A stretch of 64,000 bases of DNA from Dendrobium chrysotoxum (lineage: Eukaryota; Streptophyta; Magnoliopsida; Asparagales; Orchidaceae), in NCBI GenBank assembly GCA_019925795.1, contig CM034305.1:67320573-67384572 (forward strand), given 5' to 3'. The translations under genes and the position numbers were made by a program. Position 1 is the stretch's first letter. Each line of letters starts with the position of its first letter. Shown piece by piece: positions 33,943 through 47,000 of the stretch. The notes under the pieces are model-generated. The model was not told the DNA's origin, did no database searches, and saw only the letters and a list, made by a program, of their open reading frames with translations.

Positions 33943-34130
33943 AGTGTTTACAAACTTTGTCTGCTAACAAACCAAACATTTACTAACAAAGTCGAAATGC
34001 ATCTTTCCTCATATGCAGCTAATAACAGTGGTTGAAATGTATTTAAGCATTCTAAGATAGCCACCATGCCTTGCCAATGGGGATGTTTATAATTCATGCA
34101 ACAATGCATTCCTTTGATCGAAAGTTAAAC
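33943..34130 (-). pseudogene. Ty3/gypsy integrase remnant, zinc-binding part
   Basis: On the - strand, LHE..TSPLARHGGYLRMLKYIS is followed by FVSKCLVC and QTKF, matching the HHCC domain of gypsy integrase (H...GGH.G...C..C). It is the upstream continuation of 31,320-32,422. Confidence 0.75.
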
Positions 34131-34498
34131 TGATGCAAATCACAAGTTCTTAAAAATCACACTTACATATTATAATGTATTAATGTTCCCAACTCATAAT
34201 CATAGTTAATACAAAAAGCATAATAACTCATTGCTTCAAAGGTACTTCTCAAATATAATTCACATAAAATATATTTTATGCAAAAAAACACATATATAAT
34301 TCACCTTAATGATTTTTTTTAATGGTGAGAAACTTTTTCAAACATTATAATTTGCATAAAGAAAAAGATCAAGCCAATGGGCTTATTCTACTAACCCTAC
34401 CAAAATTATAATTTGCTTATGTTATATTGGAGACTAGTTTGCTTTAAGATTAAAGGAGTTTAAATCACTACTAGTAATGAGATAATATATGAGATTAA
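34131..34498. other. AT-rich intergenic sequence
   Basis: No coding similarity or terminus recognised between the gypsy remnant and the CACTA element. Confidence 0.35.
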
Positions 34499-35697
34499 AA
34501 TTATAAGAAAAACTCATAATTTTGGTGGCCAAAATCCACCAGAAATAAATGTTATCCGCCAAAAACATTAACTTTTTGGCAGATTTCCGGTGAAAAATAG
34601 GTCGATGGTAAAATACGTGTCAAAAATATGTTTCCGACGGAAATGAATCAGCCAGAATAATTTCTGACGTCGGACTCATTTCTGTCAGATTTATCGGCTA
34701 GCTTCAGACGAAAATGTATTCCCATAAATGATGTTTCTAGGTTATTATTTCCGACTGGTTTTTTGCCTGTATTTTCGGGAGGTTTTCTACCAGTATTATA
34801 GCTGAATATAACCGCCAAAATTACCGATAGTCAAGCCGCCGATTATTTTTTTTGAGTTGACTGGTGGACCTCAAAGATGAATTAGTTACCAGAAGTTTCG
34901 GTGGAAATATTCTGTCGAAAATAATATAACAATTCATCGAATTGACATTTCCGACAAATAATCCGCTCGAATGTCGAAAACTTGTTCTAGAAACAAAAAA
35001 TAGCCCTTTCTCTCAATTATTCTACAACATAATAATCCTGCAAAATATACATATATTATCCTCACATTTCAATATTGATCAAAAATACTAATGATATATG
35101 TAATAAGACACTTAATCACAAAAAGGTATTATGTAATTACCAAATAGTTCTAAAATAAATATCAAGTTTGTTACATAGTAAAAATGGACCATAAAATACG
35201 CAAACACATAATAATAAAATGTCCAGTAATAACAAAAAGTATAATCAAAATCTGTTTCGTCATTCTCCTACTCTGTTGATGCCAGCTACTTTCCACTGAA
35301 TTGCTCCCTCATTCTTTACAAATCCTCCAATATTTGACTTTGCTGCATCTGCATCTACATGTCAACTTATGATTTTTAGACTTGGTCTAGCTCTACTATA
35401 AGGGTAACCACATGTTGGCTATACAACGTATCCTGGCTACTTACTGAGAAGCTGGCGCCACCAAATGTCTGCCCCTTATATGCGTAGTCTTGTGAGCCTA
35501 ATTCATAAATATGTCCTTTTTATATTCCACTTATCACTTGTGACCCAATGCGGTAGTCATAATAGTCTGTAAATCTCCCAGAGGAATCCTCACCTGCTCC
35601 AGCCTAGCTCTCTCGAAGGAATGTATACTCTTCATATAAAAGTTAATATAAGATTAATTAATTTACACATAACACTTAAACTTATAAACTTATCTAC

Positions 35698-36850
35698 TCA
35701 TGTAGGCTCTCTTTGCTCACTTAGAAATATGTACAGTGTAGTCATACACAAATCTAGAGGAAGATTATAAGGGGTGAGTATCATAGCCCGACATGAGTAA
35801 GGTGAAGTAGATTGACTAAATGGAGTTAAATCATATGTACAAAAACATAATTTTATATTTCTTGATTCTATGGCAAAGGTAGGATGCATACGATCAAAGT
35901 ATTTCCAGGCCTCTACTTCTGATGGATGTGTCAGAACACCTACTTGCAAGATTTATTTGTTATGCCATCTCATATGTGTAGCAGAGCTCACACAAGCATA
36001 TAAGTATTACACTCTATAAATTATGGGTAAGTAAAATATCCTACTAATTGGTACATCTTTCTAATTTTTTGTTATCCCAAACTTTTGTTTAAATCTTGGT
36101 GCATTATAATGGAGGCATGCAATATTTGATAAATCATTTTTATAATATAATATGTATCCATTAATGCAATAATCTATTTTTATATATGTCAAATCAAGTT
36201 TGGAAACCAACTTCTTAGTCCGATATAAATATATAAGAATTATGTTATCTGTCAGGTTGGTCTCCTTAAGCAACCCAACAAATTAATTAAAACATTCACG
36301 GGGGACATTATATTTTGTCTTGATGCTTAACATCTTCACAGCAATAAATAACTCTGAGTGAGTAGTGCGCCCCTTTTAAATTAGTTATTGAGTAGCATGC
36401 GACAAATCATAGAAGTTATGTGCCTCCTTATTTGGTGACTCTTTAATATATTATTCAAATTATGTCCCAATCACATCATAAATTAAGTCCTCGAGCATTC
36501 AAATATTTTCTTTCTTAACTATATTAGAACTTATAGACGAATCGCATAGAGAATCAAAATGTGGCTCGTACTCATTATGAGAAGTCTAATACCAATATTT
36601 TGGCATGAATCTTCTACGATATAGAACAATAATTATCTCATATGGTGTGAGATGCACTTAATTTTTATGTTTAGAATATGGATAATGAAATATTCCATCC
36701 GAGATAAAGCAATGCAGCTGACATGTTATCTGTATGAAAAAATTCACCTCATTAATGAACTCATCTGTTGATATCTTTCATTCTTGCGCAAATCAGTTAT
36801 ACATCAAACTTCTTTGATTCATAATATCCATAATATGAAGAATTTATCCT
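35698..36850 (-). pseudogene. TNP2-type CACTA transposase remnants
   Basis: Two recognisable blocks in - strand order. Block 1 (about 36,850-36,060) carries the N-terminal transposase-associated part and a segment ending YYKNDLSNIACLHYNAPRFK, matching the ILYWK...CP.CNA..R metal-binding region of TNP2. Block 2 (35,949-35,698) begins VGVLTHPSEVEAWKYFDRMH and continues to TPYNLPLDLCM, matching the conserved HP.D..AWK.FD..H.DF and TPYNLPP.MCM motifs. Sequence between the blocks and the catalytic remainder are missing or scrambled; not functional. Confidence 0.85.
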
Positions 36851-36859
36851 ACACATATT

Positions 36860-37105
36860 ATGAAGTTATTAGAGATTGGAGTGGCATCTATTGAAGAAAA
36901 AATGATTGAAAAAAGGTTTTAGTTAATTTGAACATGTACAATGAAGGATAAATAATGCCATTAAACGAGTTAATAAAACTAATGTTAAAGGATTATGAAA
37001 GAAAATGGATAGACCTAGAGTTACATAGATATAATTCAGAATAATTTACAAATCGGATGGTGATAGTTGCTAGTCAACATAACTTAGTTCACTATGGCTT
37101 TTGAA
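36860..37105 (+). pseudogene. RTE-type LINE fragment, + strand
   Basis: Decayed copy of the C-terminal RTE coding end. It follows the pattern VGVASIE(E/D)KM..K...F.H.. with several frame changes and no tail. It lies inside the CACTA element. Confidence 0.5.
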
Positions 37106-37251
37106 CTATGTACTTTTTAACGGTAAGATATTATTTAGTACGCATTTTTCTCACTTCTTTAATATTATATCTAGAATGGATAGACCTAAAGTACACATTT
37201 TTCTTGACATTGATGATATTGACATGGAACTTTTATATAGATATCTATCAT

Positions 37252-37612
37252 TACAATAATAATAACAACATCAAGCTTTTATCCCACTATCTGGGGTTGG
37301 CAACATGAATCATTTGTCTCCATTATGTCCTGTTAAGAGTCAATTTTTTTATTTAAATCTAATGAAAAAATTATTTCTAATATATTTTTAATCAAGTCAT
37401 TTTAGGTCTATCTCTATCTCTCTTAACATAGGCCAAATGTTATACACCTACTCTTATAATTAGGTCATCAAAAGGCCGATGTTTTATGTGACCAAACCAT
37501 ATAAGGTGAATCTTTCTAATCTTAGCTATAATTGGAGCTAGTCTAACCTTTTCTTGAATATGCTCTTTTCTCATTCTATCATTAAAAGTAAAGCCACTCT
37601 CTTGAAGCAATT
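37252..37612 (-). mobile_element. RTE-type LINE, 5'-truncated 3' end
   Basis: On the + strand it begins with an acaataataataacaacatc tail and continues through tttatcccactatctgggg. Its - strand is the 3' end and last coding part of an RTE LINE, parallel to 47,286 onwards. It ends near 37,612 after the segment matching ...MRKEH in other copies. Confidence 0.85.
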
Positions 37613-38129
37613 TTTTTTAAGCAATGAAAAAAAATGCTCAAACCGAAAGGGTTGTGGCTGAAAAAACTTACGGAGAATAGTGGAAAACGAGATGGTGAAC
37701 GATAGTACCATGATGAACAATGACAAATGAGACTATGAACTACGAGAGATGACTCATGCGAATGGGAGAGGCAAACGAGAGTAAGAACGGGAGAAATCAC
37801 GAAATAAGAGGGCATATGATCATGAACAGCAATAAGAATGGAAAATAGGCTTGTTCCTGCAGTACAGCTAGCGAAAATTGCATCGAAAATGTTTTCGATG
37901 AAAATTCTGCTGAAAATGATTTGACGGGTTTAAGTAGGCCGGCAGATATTTTGTCGGCCGTTCTGCTAGAACTTTCTGGCGTAATTTTTGCCGGCTTATT
38001 TTGTTGGCTTAAAATAGACTGATGGCTTACCCGACAGCTATTCCGCCGGAAAACCCTTCGGATGTTTTCAATTGAAAATACAGCCGGTTTTGTCATCAAT
38101 ATTTCCGGCGAACAGTTTTTCCTATAGTG

Positions 38130-39490
38130 AATACTTGTATAAGGATTCATGATTATGTTATATGTTATTTCTCATACCATCTTAGAGAGAGAGAGAGTAA
38201 TAATCATTTTTTAAAATATTTTTTTAAATGAAAAATCTAAAATTTAGCACCGTACCTTATCAAAAAAGAGAGAGGGAAAAGAGAGAAGATTATTCAGGGC
38301 TTTTTCATATATCAATTTTATTCAGAGATTTCTTTTATTTGTTGTAAGTAACTCAAATCTTATTTTAGTTTTCAATGATTTTGATTATTATATATGTTTT
38401 CTTATAATTAACATAATTAATTATTTTCGACTGCATTTTATTGTTGCATTTGCATAAGCAATAAAGGCTGGATGTTAACACTATAAAATGAGTTGGCTGT
38501 TAAAACATAATACCCTACGTATGAGGGTGACTGATGGGTTTTCTTTTAAAGATAGTTTATGATGTTATCCTGGTTGTAGCCTGTAATAGATGACTAATTA
38601 AGCCGACGGGCAGAGAGTGACAACTCTTTATTGATTTAATGAAACCACTTGTAATGATAATTGATTAATTGAATATGATAATTAATTAATTTGATAAGTG
38701 ATAATTGATATGACTAATGACCAATTAAAAATTTGTTAGGATAAAAGATATTGAAAATACCATATGAAAGCTGGATGTCCTACCTTGCAAAATCATACAT
38801 TGATGCATGCATATATTGATAGCATTGATGACATTGACAGATACATTAATATCATTGATAATAATGAATGCATTGATAATACATAAATAGATGATGCATA
38901 TGAATATATAAGATATATTTTTTAGTGATTTATGAATGATTTTTGCACTGTTATTTTATCGATTTATTAATTTTATACAAATTATTGATTTTTAGATTCA
39001 TGGATTTTTAGATTCATGGTAATGATCGCCTGTTTTTACTATTGATTATTTTAAGTTTTATTGATAATATTTGATTATTAACTATATTGACCGCTACTAA
39101 TTATATTAGACTGAGCATATCATATTGATTCTTTAATCCTTACATTGAAAGCTTTAGTAAGTTTTAGATTACTGCTAGGCTTTTGAGCTTATTATGTGGA
39201 TTTTAATGATTTCAGGTCAAGAAAGGGGTTATGGCTAGTTGGAGTGAGAATATCAGAGATCCTCAAGTTTTATTTAGATTTTAGTTATGTATTTTTTATA
39301 TTCTTTTATAGAGTGATCTCCTAGCTAGTGTAAATGACATTATGAGTGAATAAATACTAAAATATCTTGTTGTATATGATTTTAGTTGCTTTCGCTGATT
39401 ATTGTTTATATTGATGATTTATAGAAGCTCTGGTATATTCTTAAAATGATAAATAAATAATTCTTCTAAATTTAATTCTGAGGCGTTACA
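38130..39490. other. AT-rich intergenic DNA, possible gypsy LTR remnant at its right end
   Basis: No coding content. An attgata-rich degenerate tract lies at 38,800-38,890. The segment ending aggcgttaca at 39,490 reads tgtaacgcct on the - strand, a start seen in some plant gypsy LTRs, but no opposite end could be fixed. Confidence 0.3.

Positions 39491-39494
<4 letters not shown>

Positions 39495-39555
<61 letters not shown>
39495..39555. repeat. (GA)n microsatellite
   Basis: About 30 uninterrupted GA dinucleotides. Confidence 0.95.
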
Positions 39556-39558
<3 letters not shown>

Positions 39559-40235
39559 GTTTAGGCATGCTACAGCTTTTTATAAAATGATTGTAAAATT
39601 GCTATGGAGAAAGTAGATTTTCTTTAAAGTTACTATAAAAGGTAGATACCTAGCACAAATTTTTTTTGAATGTAATAAAAAGTTGTTGCAAAATATGAAT
39701 TGTGATGCGATATGAAAAGCAAAGAAGTAAGAAAACTGTCATAAATGAAGGCTAAGCAGAAGTTATGAGTCAAATGATAATGTGTTATCCAACATAAAAT
39801 GAAACTATTTGTATGATGGATCCACGCATTGTAACTCTTCAATGGGTTTATAAGAGAGAAAAAGTCTCAAAGTGGATTAAAATTGAGTCTTACATATTAT
39901 TAATTAGACATTTTTTCAATAAAACCTATAATTGTATAATTTATAGTAAATTATTTGTTATTTCAAACTAATATATATTTCATTTTGTTAATGTGAAACT
40001 AAAATCAATGTCACATGTGTCTTAATATAATGAAAATTTTCTTATTCTCTTTCTAAAACAAATTTCTTATTATTTTATTTTTCAAATTGTAATAATAATT
40101 TCTTTTTTGCTATTTTCAAAAAAATTATGTGCTATAATATTGCTTTTTATAATAGCTTTCAAAAATTATTTTCTAAATAAAAGCTTCTAAATTATTTTTA
40201 TAAAAAATTATAGCCATTCCAAATAGACCCTTTTA
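39556..40235. mobile_element. Possible MITE-like inverted-repeat element
   Basis: The left end (ttcgtttaggcatgctacag, then cttttt ataaa) and the inverse of the right end (gggtctatttggaatggct, then ataa ttttttataaa) share about 24 of 34 bases. The interior is AT-rich and non-coding. No clear target duplication, because the left flank is a GA run. Confidence 0.4.
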
Positions 40236-40289
40236 AAAAGGACATATTAAAAAAAGCAAATTAAGAAAAAATTCATCCTACATAATAAT

Positions 40290-40383
40290 AATAATATTAT
40301 TATTGATATAAAATTCAGTTCCTCTATAGAAAAAGCTAATTAAGCAAAAATTCATCCTTAATAATAATAATAATAATAATAAT
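40290..40383. repeat. Two short (AAT)n runs in a local duplication
   Basis: The motif attaag..aaaattcatccta followed by AAT repeats occurs twice (about 40,260-40,325 and 40,335-40,400), each followed by aattcagtt(c/t)ctctatag. Confidence 0.7.
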
Positions 40384-40399
40384 ATACAATTCAGTTTCT

Positions 40400-40611
40400 C
40401 TATAGAGGCGAGTTCGCCCGAAACAACCCCTAATATCCGAATTCCGAAGCTACAATTCTATCGCCATTGCTTCGCTCGCAAGACCTTTGGAAATCCCCAA
40501 AGCCAAAGGTGCGGAGACCTGAAACCCTGATCGCAAAGAATTCTCCTCTTGTCTTCTGCATCTGTCAGAAGATCCCAAATTTCCCGAGCTTCCTCTCCTC
40601 GAATGCGTGAG
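40400..40611 (+). other. NFRKB: Probable 5' UTR exon of the NFRKB-like gene
   Basis: A GC-richer block ends gcgtgag|gtaagc, a consensus donor at 40,611/40,612. It lies 3.1 kb upstream of the start codon with no other gene in between, and acceptors exist just before the coding exon (43,576 and 43,649). Transcription start not determined. Confidence 0.5.
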
Positions 40612-41689
40612 GTAAGCTTATCTGAGTTGGAATAGCACTTATCCTTCCGAACCTGGAGTTGGGTTTTAATGAAGAAAAGAGCGACGGATTTTCTATTCTT
40701 TATCGTGCCATTTCTATGTTTTAGTTTTTGGAGTCGATTAGAGTTAGCCACGTGCCTATCTCTGTAGCGAGTTTCCGTAAGATGAATGAGGTGGGATTTT
40801 GAATTTCACCGAACGACTTTATGAGGGCCTCTGCAAGAAAAAACTATCGCAAAATACTTCTTGTGTCTAGAGTTGTATTGGAACCACTCAAATCCAGAGC
40901 ACTTTTTGGTAAAATCAATGTAGTCTCTTAAATTTTTTAAGGTTGCTCAGGGAGACTTTTGAAAAACTTCAAGTGATTGTTGTTGCAGTTATTTTTTTGT
41001 TTTTTAATTTTAATTGTTTTAAGTAGAAGATGAATTGACCCACTGAGATGATTGGAAAGGACCAGCTTTTATAGTTTTTGGTGCAGTGAGGAAGAGCAGA
41101 CACCTTTTTTTTTTTTTTAAGTGCTAAGTGAATGTAATCACAGACGTCAGTAGTTAGTGTGTTAGCACGTTCAAGGGCGGACCGTGACTGGAGAAAACTC
41201 TCCCAACCACTGGTCTTTTTCTCTATCCACAATCACTGTCTTATGTAATAGGGTAATTTGTATACAACTCCTTGTAGTTTTTATTTTTTGTTAAAAAAAA
41301 AGTTTCAAAACTTTCCAAGCAAAAATAATACACTGACTTTAAACTAGGGTTTCTTGAAACCGTGGTTAGGGTTTGTTTTGAAATCCTTGTAAAAGCAAAG
41401 TGATATGCTTTAGTGTATGTTTTTTATTGATGTCATGATTCTAATAAGCGAAAACATTATAAAAAAAGTGAAAAATTATAAAAATAGATAAATGTTCATA
41501 AGACATAATTCTTAATGTCTTAGAATTAGCAAAATAAAAACAAAGTATACGATATAAAAATTCAGCGGGCATGCTATTACGTTATCGGTCAATATTGTTA
41601 TAATATAAAGTGATAGTGACATGTGATATGTTTGGGTATCTTGAATCCATTATACATGACAATAAAGATATAGCTTGAGTGGTAAAAAT

Positions 41690-42235
41690 GAAAAAAAAAA
41701 GTTTTAGGAGTTTTATGCGATAAGCCGATAAGTGATTATCATTAGAGGCATGGAGGTAAATTTAAATAAAACTACAATCAGACAGATAATGTTGTATGGA
41801 TTCAAATGTTTGGTAATAAAAAGTTGTTGATATCCAAGTTAAGTATGACATAAAGGAGAATGTTAAGATGACTATGTTATATAATTAAGAATAAATTAAG
41901 TAATAATTATATTAGATTAACAATTAGAGTGAATTTTATTGAAGTTAAAAGCAATTGAAAATAGACTTAGGTGGTTTGAACATGTATAATAGGAGCTTGA
42001 AAATGCATCCATTAGAGGTGCGTATAAAGTTAATGTTAGAGGATTATGAAGAAGAAGAGATATGCTTATGCTAACTTGGATAGGAGATGTTCAAAACTAA
42101 TTTATGAAGAATATATTTAACACCTTAGAAAACACTTTGTTGGAATCAATGGAAGATGATGATTCACAATCAGTATATAGTTAAGATAAGCGTAATAATG
42201 GTCATGATGGTGGTGGTGATGATGATGATGATATA
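41690..42235 (+). pseudogene. RTE-type LINE fragment, + strand, in the 5' UTR intron
   Basis: Follows RTE C-terminal residues with frame breaks: MLYG, then KLS..RMLR, then IEVK, then a VV.TC- segment. It ends in gatgatgatgat repeats near 42,235. Strongly decayed. Confidence 0.55.
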
Positions 42236-43649
42236 AAATCCTCGAATTGGTACAAGGGTTTGCTATGAAATTGTAGTATGATGTTATATCAAATTTCATG
42301 ACAAGCCCTAATAATATCTTAGGATTTCAAGAGAAACCCTGGTAGTATTGCTAAGGTTTCAAGAAACCATAGCATAAGTGTAGGGTTTGTTGGCCTTGTT
42401 TATAAGATCGTATTAACAATATCCATTGCTTGAAACTATTATTTTTAGTTACTCTCTTTGTTGATGGATTCTTCTTTGCAAATTATCTCTTAGTGGATGT
42501 CTCTTCTGTATGAATAGCTTGTACCGAAGGAGTTGGTAGTGTTGGTGGTTTCTCCTTGGTAGTATGAGCTTCATTGACAGCTATCATTGTAGTACTTGTC
42601 AATTGTTTGTAATCTCTTTGTATAGTCATAGATCTTAGTTTCCAATCACCTAGTGTATTTTTATGAGTCCTTAGTGTAACCATGAAAAATTTATTACATG
42701 TTGGAATTAGTGCTCTAATATAAAAAATAATTTGTAATTATGGTGTGGAAGTCTATTGGAATTCATAGGAATCATCTCTTATGGAGGAATTGAGAGATGA
42801 TGGGATTCTTCCCATAGCATACCGAGAGTAGAGAGAAAGAATTAGTCTCCTGCTTTGAAACCCATGTAGTGTTTGGATGGTGCCTTGGAATGCATGCCCA
42901 ATGGAGAAGAGGGAGAGAGAAAGGCTGAATGGGAACCGTGGCTATAACCTTGCTGAGAGATTGAGAATAAAATTGATGACCTACTAGTTTCAAGCTTAAA
43001 ATGTGACATCCAAAGGCCTCCTATTTATAGAAAAATACTAGCGGATTCATATTTAGGAAACCTTATCCTAAATATCGAACATTCATTTAAATTATGGATT
43101 GCAGAAACCTAATTAAGTTAATGGATAAGACACGTCTTTATGTCAATGTTTAAAAGACGGAAATGTAGATAATCAAAGCTTAAATCAAGCTATAATCTCT
43201 TGGATCTCTCCTAATAAATGAAGTTTTTCTAGATGAGATCACAATACTGTACTCACCTCACTGTGAGATCATGGGGTAATGTAGTTGCCTGAATGGTATT
43301 ACATATCGAAGTATAGTACTTTATTAATCTTCACCGCTTAAAGTTATTTCCTCTTTTGCTATGCGCTATTTTTTTTTATTCTTTTGAAGAGTTTGTTTAT
43401 GCTTATTATGATATATTAGCAGAAAAAGTTTCAGCTGAGTAACGTCTTCTGTTTTCACAATAATTGTCATCCAACAGCTTTGTAACTGATGATGCAAATA
43501 AAATACACCACCCTCACATTACAACTGCAGTTCATGCTGCTTTAATTTCTCTTCACGATTTCTTTTTCCAATTTAGGAGATATCAAGTACAAAGCCGATT
43601 TTCTCATAGCTTTTTGGGTGTGGATTGCATGCCCTTTCTTTTGTCACAG
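42236..43649. other. Rest of the 5' UTR intron, with an embedded minus-strand TATA box
   Basis: On the - strand, ctataaatag at about 43,020-43,029 is followed towards lower coordinates by attccaaca near 42,700 and an open frame from ATG 42,683 (MVTLRTHKNTLGDW). This layout resembles an old copia LTR leading into gag, but the primer-binding site is missing and the frame ends after 66 codons. Otherwise non-coding. Confidence 0.3.
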
Positions 43650-43752
43650 GCATGGTTTTCCACCGGACAAAAATGCATGCGTTGCAGTAGCAGTCAAGAA
43701 CCAGATAGCTGAGCTCAGCTCTTCTGGCGATTAACATTTTTTGTACTGATAA

Positions 43753-44055
43753 ATGGCAGCTGGTCAACAAAGGAAGCGTCTTGCTAGTTCCAATTTGCAC
43801 GAACTAAAAGGAAAGAAGAAAAAGAGGCTCGACTCATCAGATTATATTTTGAACTTGAGATCACATGTACATTTACAATGGGATGAGGGTCAAAAGAGAG
43901 TAGTGGCAAAAAGGGAGCAAATTGGGATAACATGGAAAGACTTGTCTCCCTATGTTGATTCCATGCCTAAGATTCATTCAGGTTTAGCTGATGTCTTTTC
44001 TTTCCCAAAAGAAGTGTTCGATTTGGATAATCTAATGGAGGTGCTTTCTCATGAG
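43753..44055 (+). CDS. NFRKB: NFRKB-like coding exon 1
   Basis: ATG in gataaATGGCAGC; 101 codons ending ...EVLSHE at gag|gtaact, phase 0. Upstream the frame has a stop and the first in-frame ATG is this one. The leader part of this exon begins at 43,650 (after cacag) or 43,577 (after atttag). Confidence 0.88.
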
Positions 44056-47000
44056 GTAACTAGATCTTTCAGTTTTAATTCTTCCCCTTTGATATATGAC
44101 TGAGCTAGACCACACCTAATGGGTTCCTTCTTTTACATTTGGGCTGAAACATTTGATATATTTTTGATAGGTCTGGTTGACTTGTCTGTCAGTGTCCGAA
44201 AGAAAGCTTCTCATGCAGTTCCTTCCTAGTTGTGCTTTTGCTGAAGAAGCAGTTCGGTCACTGCTTACTGGGGAAAACCTTCATTTTGGAAATCCTTTCC
44301 TTAAATGGCAAGTATTGCGGACCTTAATTCATTTTTAACTGTGAGTGTTATCTTTCTGTTTTGAGATGTTTTCGCATTGCATGCTATAAATTTTATACTG
44401 ACACGTGATATTTCTGATTTTTGTGAAGTTTCCAGTCATGAGATGTGTGCTATCAACATTAGAATTTTAGATTAATCTTTTGAACCATTTGTAGAACAGT
44501 CTTGTAGTTAAACGTGACTATTTGAGCGCATACTAGTGAGGTGGACATAAAAAAAGCAACTTATCCAGACTTAGTTAGATATTCTAAAACTCGGAGGCTG
44601 GTGATGGTATTGTTAAAGTAGATGTGCTTAGATTAAAAGAATTTTTTTGCTCACGCCATCATTTTTTTAGAGCATGATAATGTGGCAACCCAACAAGAAT
44701 TACGATATAAAGGTGGCTTACATTTTTTTAATTGCATGTTTGAATAAACAAGTGGTGGTACATTCTAAATTTTTTTTTCCTCTGCTTTGCTGGTCTTGAA
44801 AAATTGTTAAGTTGTCACAGAGTACATATCATAGTTTCATGGTTTTATGTGTAAGTGCATGATTTGTCAAGTGACATTACGGGGGCTTATATGTATATAT
44901 AGCACATAATTTTTAAACTGTAACTGCATTTTGCATTCTATTCGTTAACTACACTCAGGTTTGAACTCTGAACTTGTTATGCACAAGGCCATTGCTTGAC
45001 CACCGATCTGCCAGGAAGATGTCCTTCTGGAAATAAATATTGAATGGCTGTGGTTAACTTTATCATACGGAACCCATGCTTGCGTCTATCCTGTTTCTTC
45101 ACTGTGTGTGGAACAATAATCTTTTGTATGTTTTTTCTATTGCACCATCATTCTTTTTTTATTTTTTTGCCGTTTTTTGTGGGTTCTGAAAAAAAAAAGA
45201 TATAGTTAGAACTCCCTATTGTGAAAGAAATTTTGATTAAGACTAGTCTATAGGTTATATGTTATTTTTCTTCGGTTGGATTTTGGGAGAGAGATATATT
45301 GCTATGGGCTCTAAGCAGATGGTGGGGGAAAATGATGACAAATTTGATCAAAATCCTATAGTTTCATCACCTTGGGTTATTATAGATCTTGCTCTACTTA
45401 GCCAATGGATGTAGTTGACCCAACTAATTAGAGGATCTTTATTAGCAACCATGTGTTGCATCGTTTAAGAGTACCTCGTAGAATTAAAACAAAATTGTCG
45501 AAGGGCTAATTTCATGTATGACCATGACTAATAGTGAGTTTCATGCCCTATTGAGCGTGTATTATATCTTACAACTTATATATTTATCTATTAAGGAACA
45601 TTTGAGCTTGGCCCTTGATTTGATTAATGTGGTTTAGAAGTTTATTTTGAACACACCCATGCAGTCCAAAGGGAGTTTGGCATGTATTCATTGTTGTGAG
45701 ATTTTTTAGTGTGATCTTATAAATACACTAGATATTTAATTGGCTAATTATAAGCTTCGATTATACTTAAATTTATCAATCCTAGTAAATTAGTGTGGTT
45801 GATGTATATATATCAACTATATATATCTAATTTTTTTTTTATTTTGATTAGATTTTAATGGACTTTCTTATGGTTAGTATTTACTTTGATTGCAAAGTGG
45901 GCTTTCAAAATTCACACCCTATCCTTTTCCATAAGAGTCTTGGTGTTTTCCGGATCAAATTTATAAGGTATATTATATTGAAGATAAGACACTATCCAGA
46001 GATTCACCTTAATTTTCAGAGGACTTTATGATCTTATTCTAGATTTTTCATAAGTGCAAGTTCCTATGTTTAATTATTCATCCGGACGATAAGATATAAT
46101 TTTTGATTAAGAATAGTTGTTAGACAGATATAAAGTGCTTGGCATATAGTACCATCAATATGGTATAAAGTTTGAAATTTACCAACTTACATTAAAGTCG
46201 ACGGTAAGGTGAATGATGACAAATTTGATCAAGATTTTATGGTTTCGTCGTCTTGAGTTGTCATAGACCTTAGGTTACTTAGCCTGAGGAGTGTTGATAG
46301 GCATAAATTATTTTGTCCAAGGAAACTTTGTAGACTTGAGGTGGATGTTTGTATAATGAGAAAAAGTTTAGTTTAGCTTAGCTAATCGAGAACTTTGTGC
46401 CTCATTAAGTGCACCATATAATTTATAAAGGGTTTTTAGCCATCCGGGAATTTGTAGATTGTGTTAATGATCGCAATTTAATGGTGCAGTTTTGTGGGAA
46501 AAATCACCCAGTTTGAGGGCTCTAGTCATAATCACTTACCTGTGGTGTCATTTGACGAGAAAATTGGTGGTTAGTTGATGTCACGTCCTTGCTGGTGAGA
46601 GATCATTTGAAAATGAATCATAGTGATAGGCCTAACAACATTGACCATTGAGCTATGATTATTCTTAAATTTATCACTTTGGACAAATAATTATGGAAGG
46701 TGAATAGATTTTGCTTTAAGTTTTAGGGGATTAATTTCACTTAAAATACTTGAAATTTTATAAGTTTTCTCGATACTTCACATTTTACTTGAGTTTGAGC
46801 CCAAAATAGTTTGTACTAAGGTTTGAGGGTATTTTAGAAATATAGTCCTTTTCGGTAGAAATTTGCTTTCAACACTGCCATTATTGAGATATTTTAATAT
46901 TTTATTTTATAACATTGTCAACTTTATGTGCTTGTTAAAAGAGGATTGAGTTCAAGTATTAACTTTGCGAGCAACTATATGAATGAACTAGAGAGTTGCA

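Larger units (their letters stand above)
34499..38129 (-). mobile_element. CACTA (En/Spm) DNA transposon, decayed
   Basis: The right end reads cagtttttcctatagtg (38,113-38,129), the inverse of the CACTA terminus CACTATAGGAAAAACTG. The left end carries the partner ataagaaaaact (34,503-34,514), but its CAC has been lost. Both ends have the usual subterminal sequences rich in ccgac, ccggc and cgga motifs (34,530-34,990 and 37,870-38,110). Transposase remnants lie on the - strand between them. LINE fragments sit inside. A 3-bp target duplication could not be confirmed because the left end is altered. Confidence 0.8.

Noticed and set aside
38400..39490. Complete gypsy LTR ending at 39,490
   Set aside because: Only a tgtaacgcct-like start on the - strand is visible; the other end and a second copy were not found.
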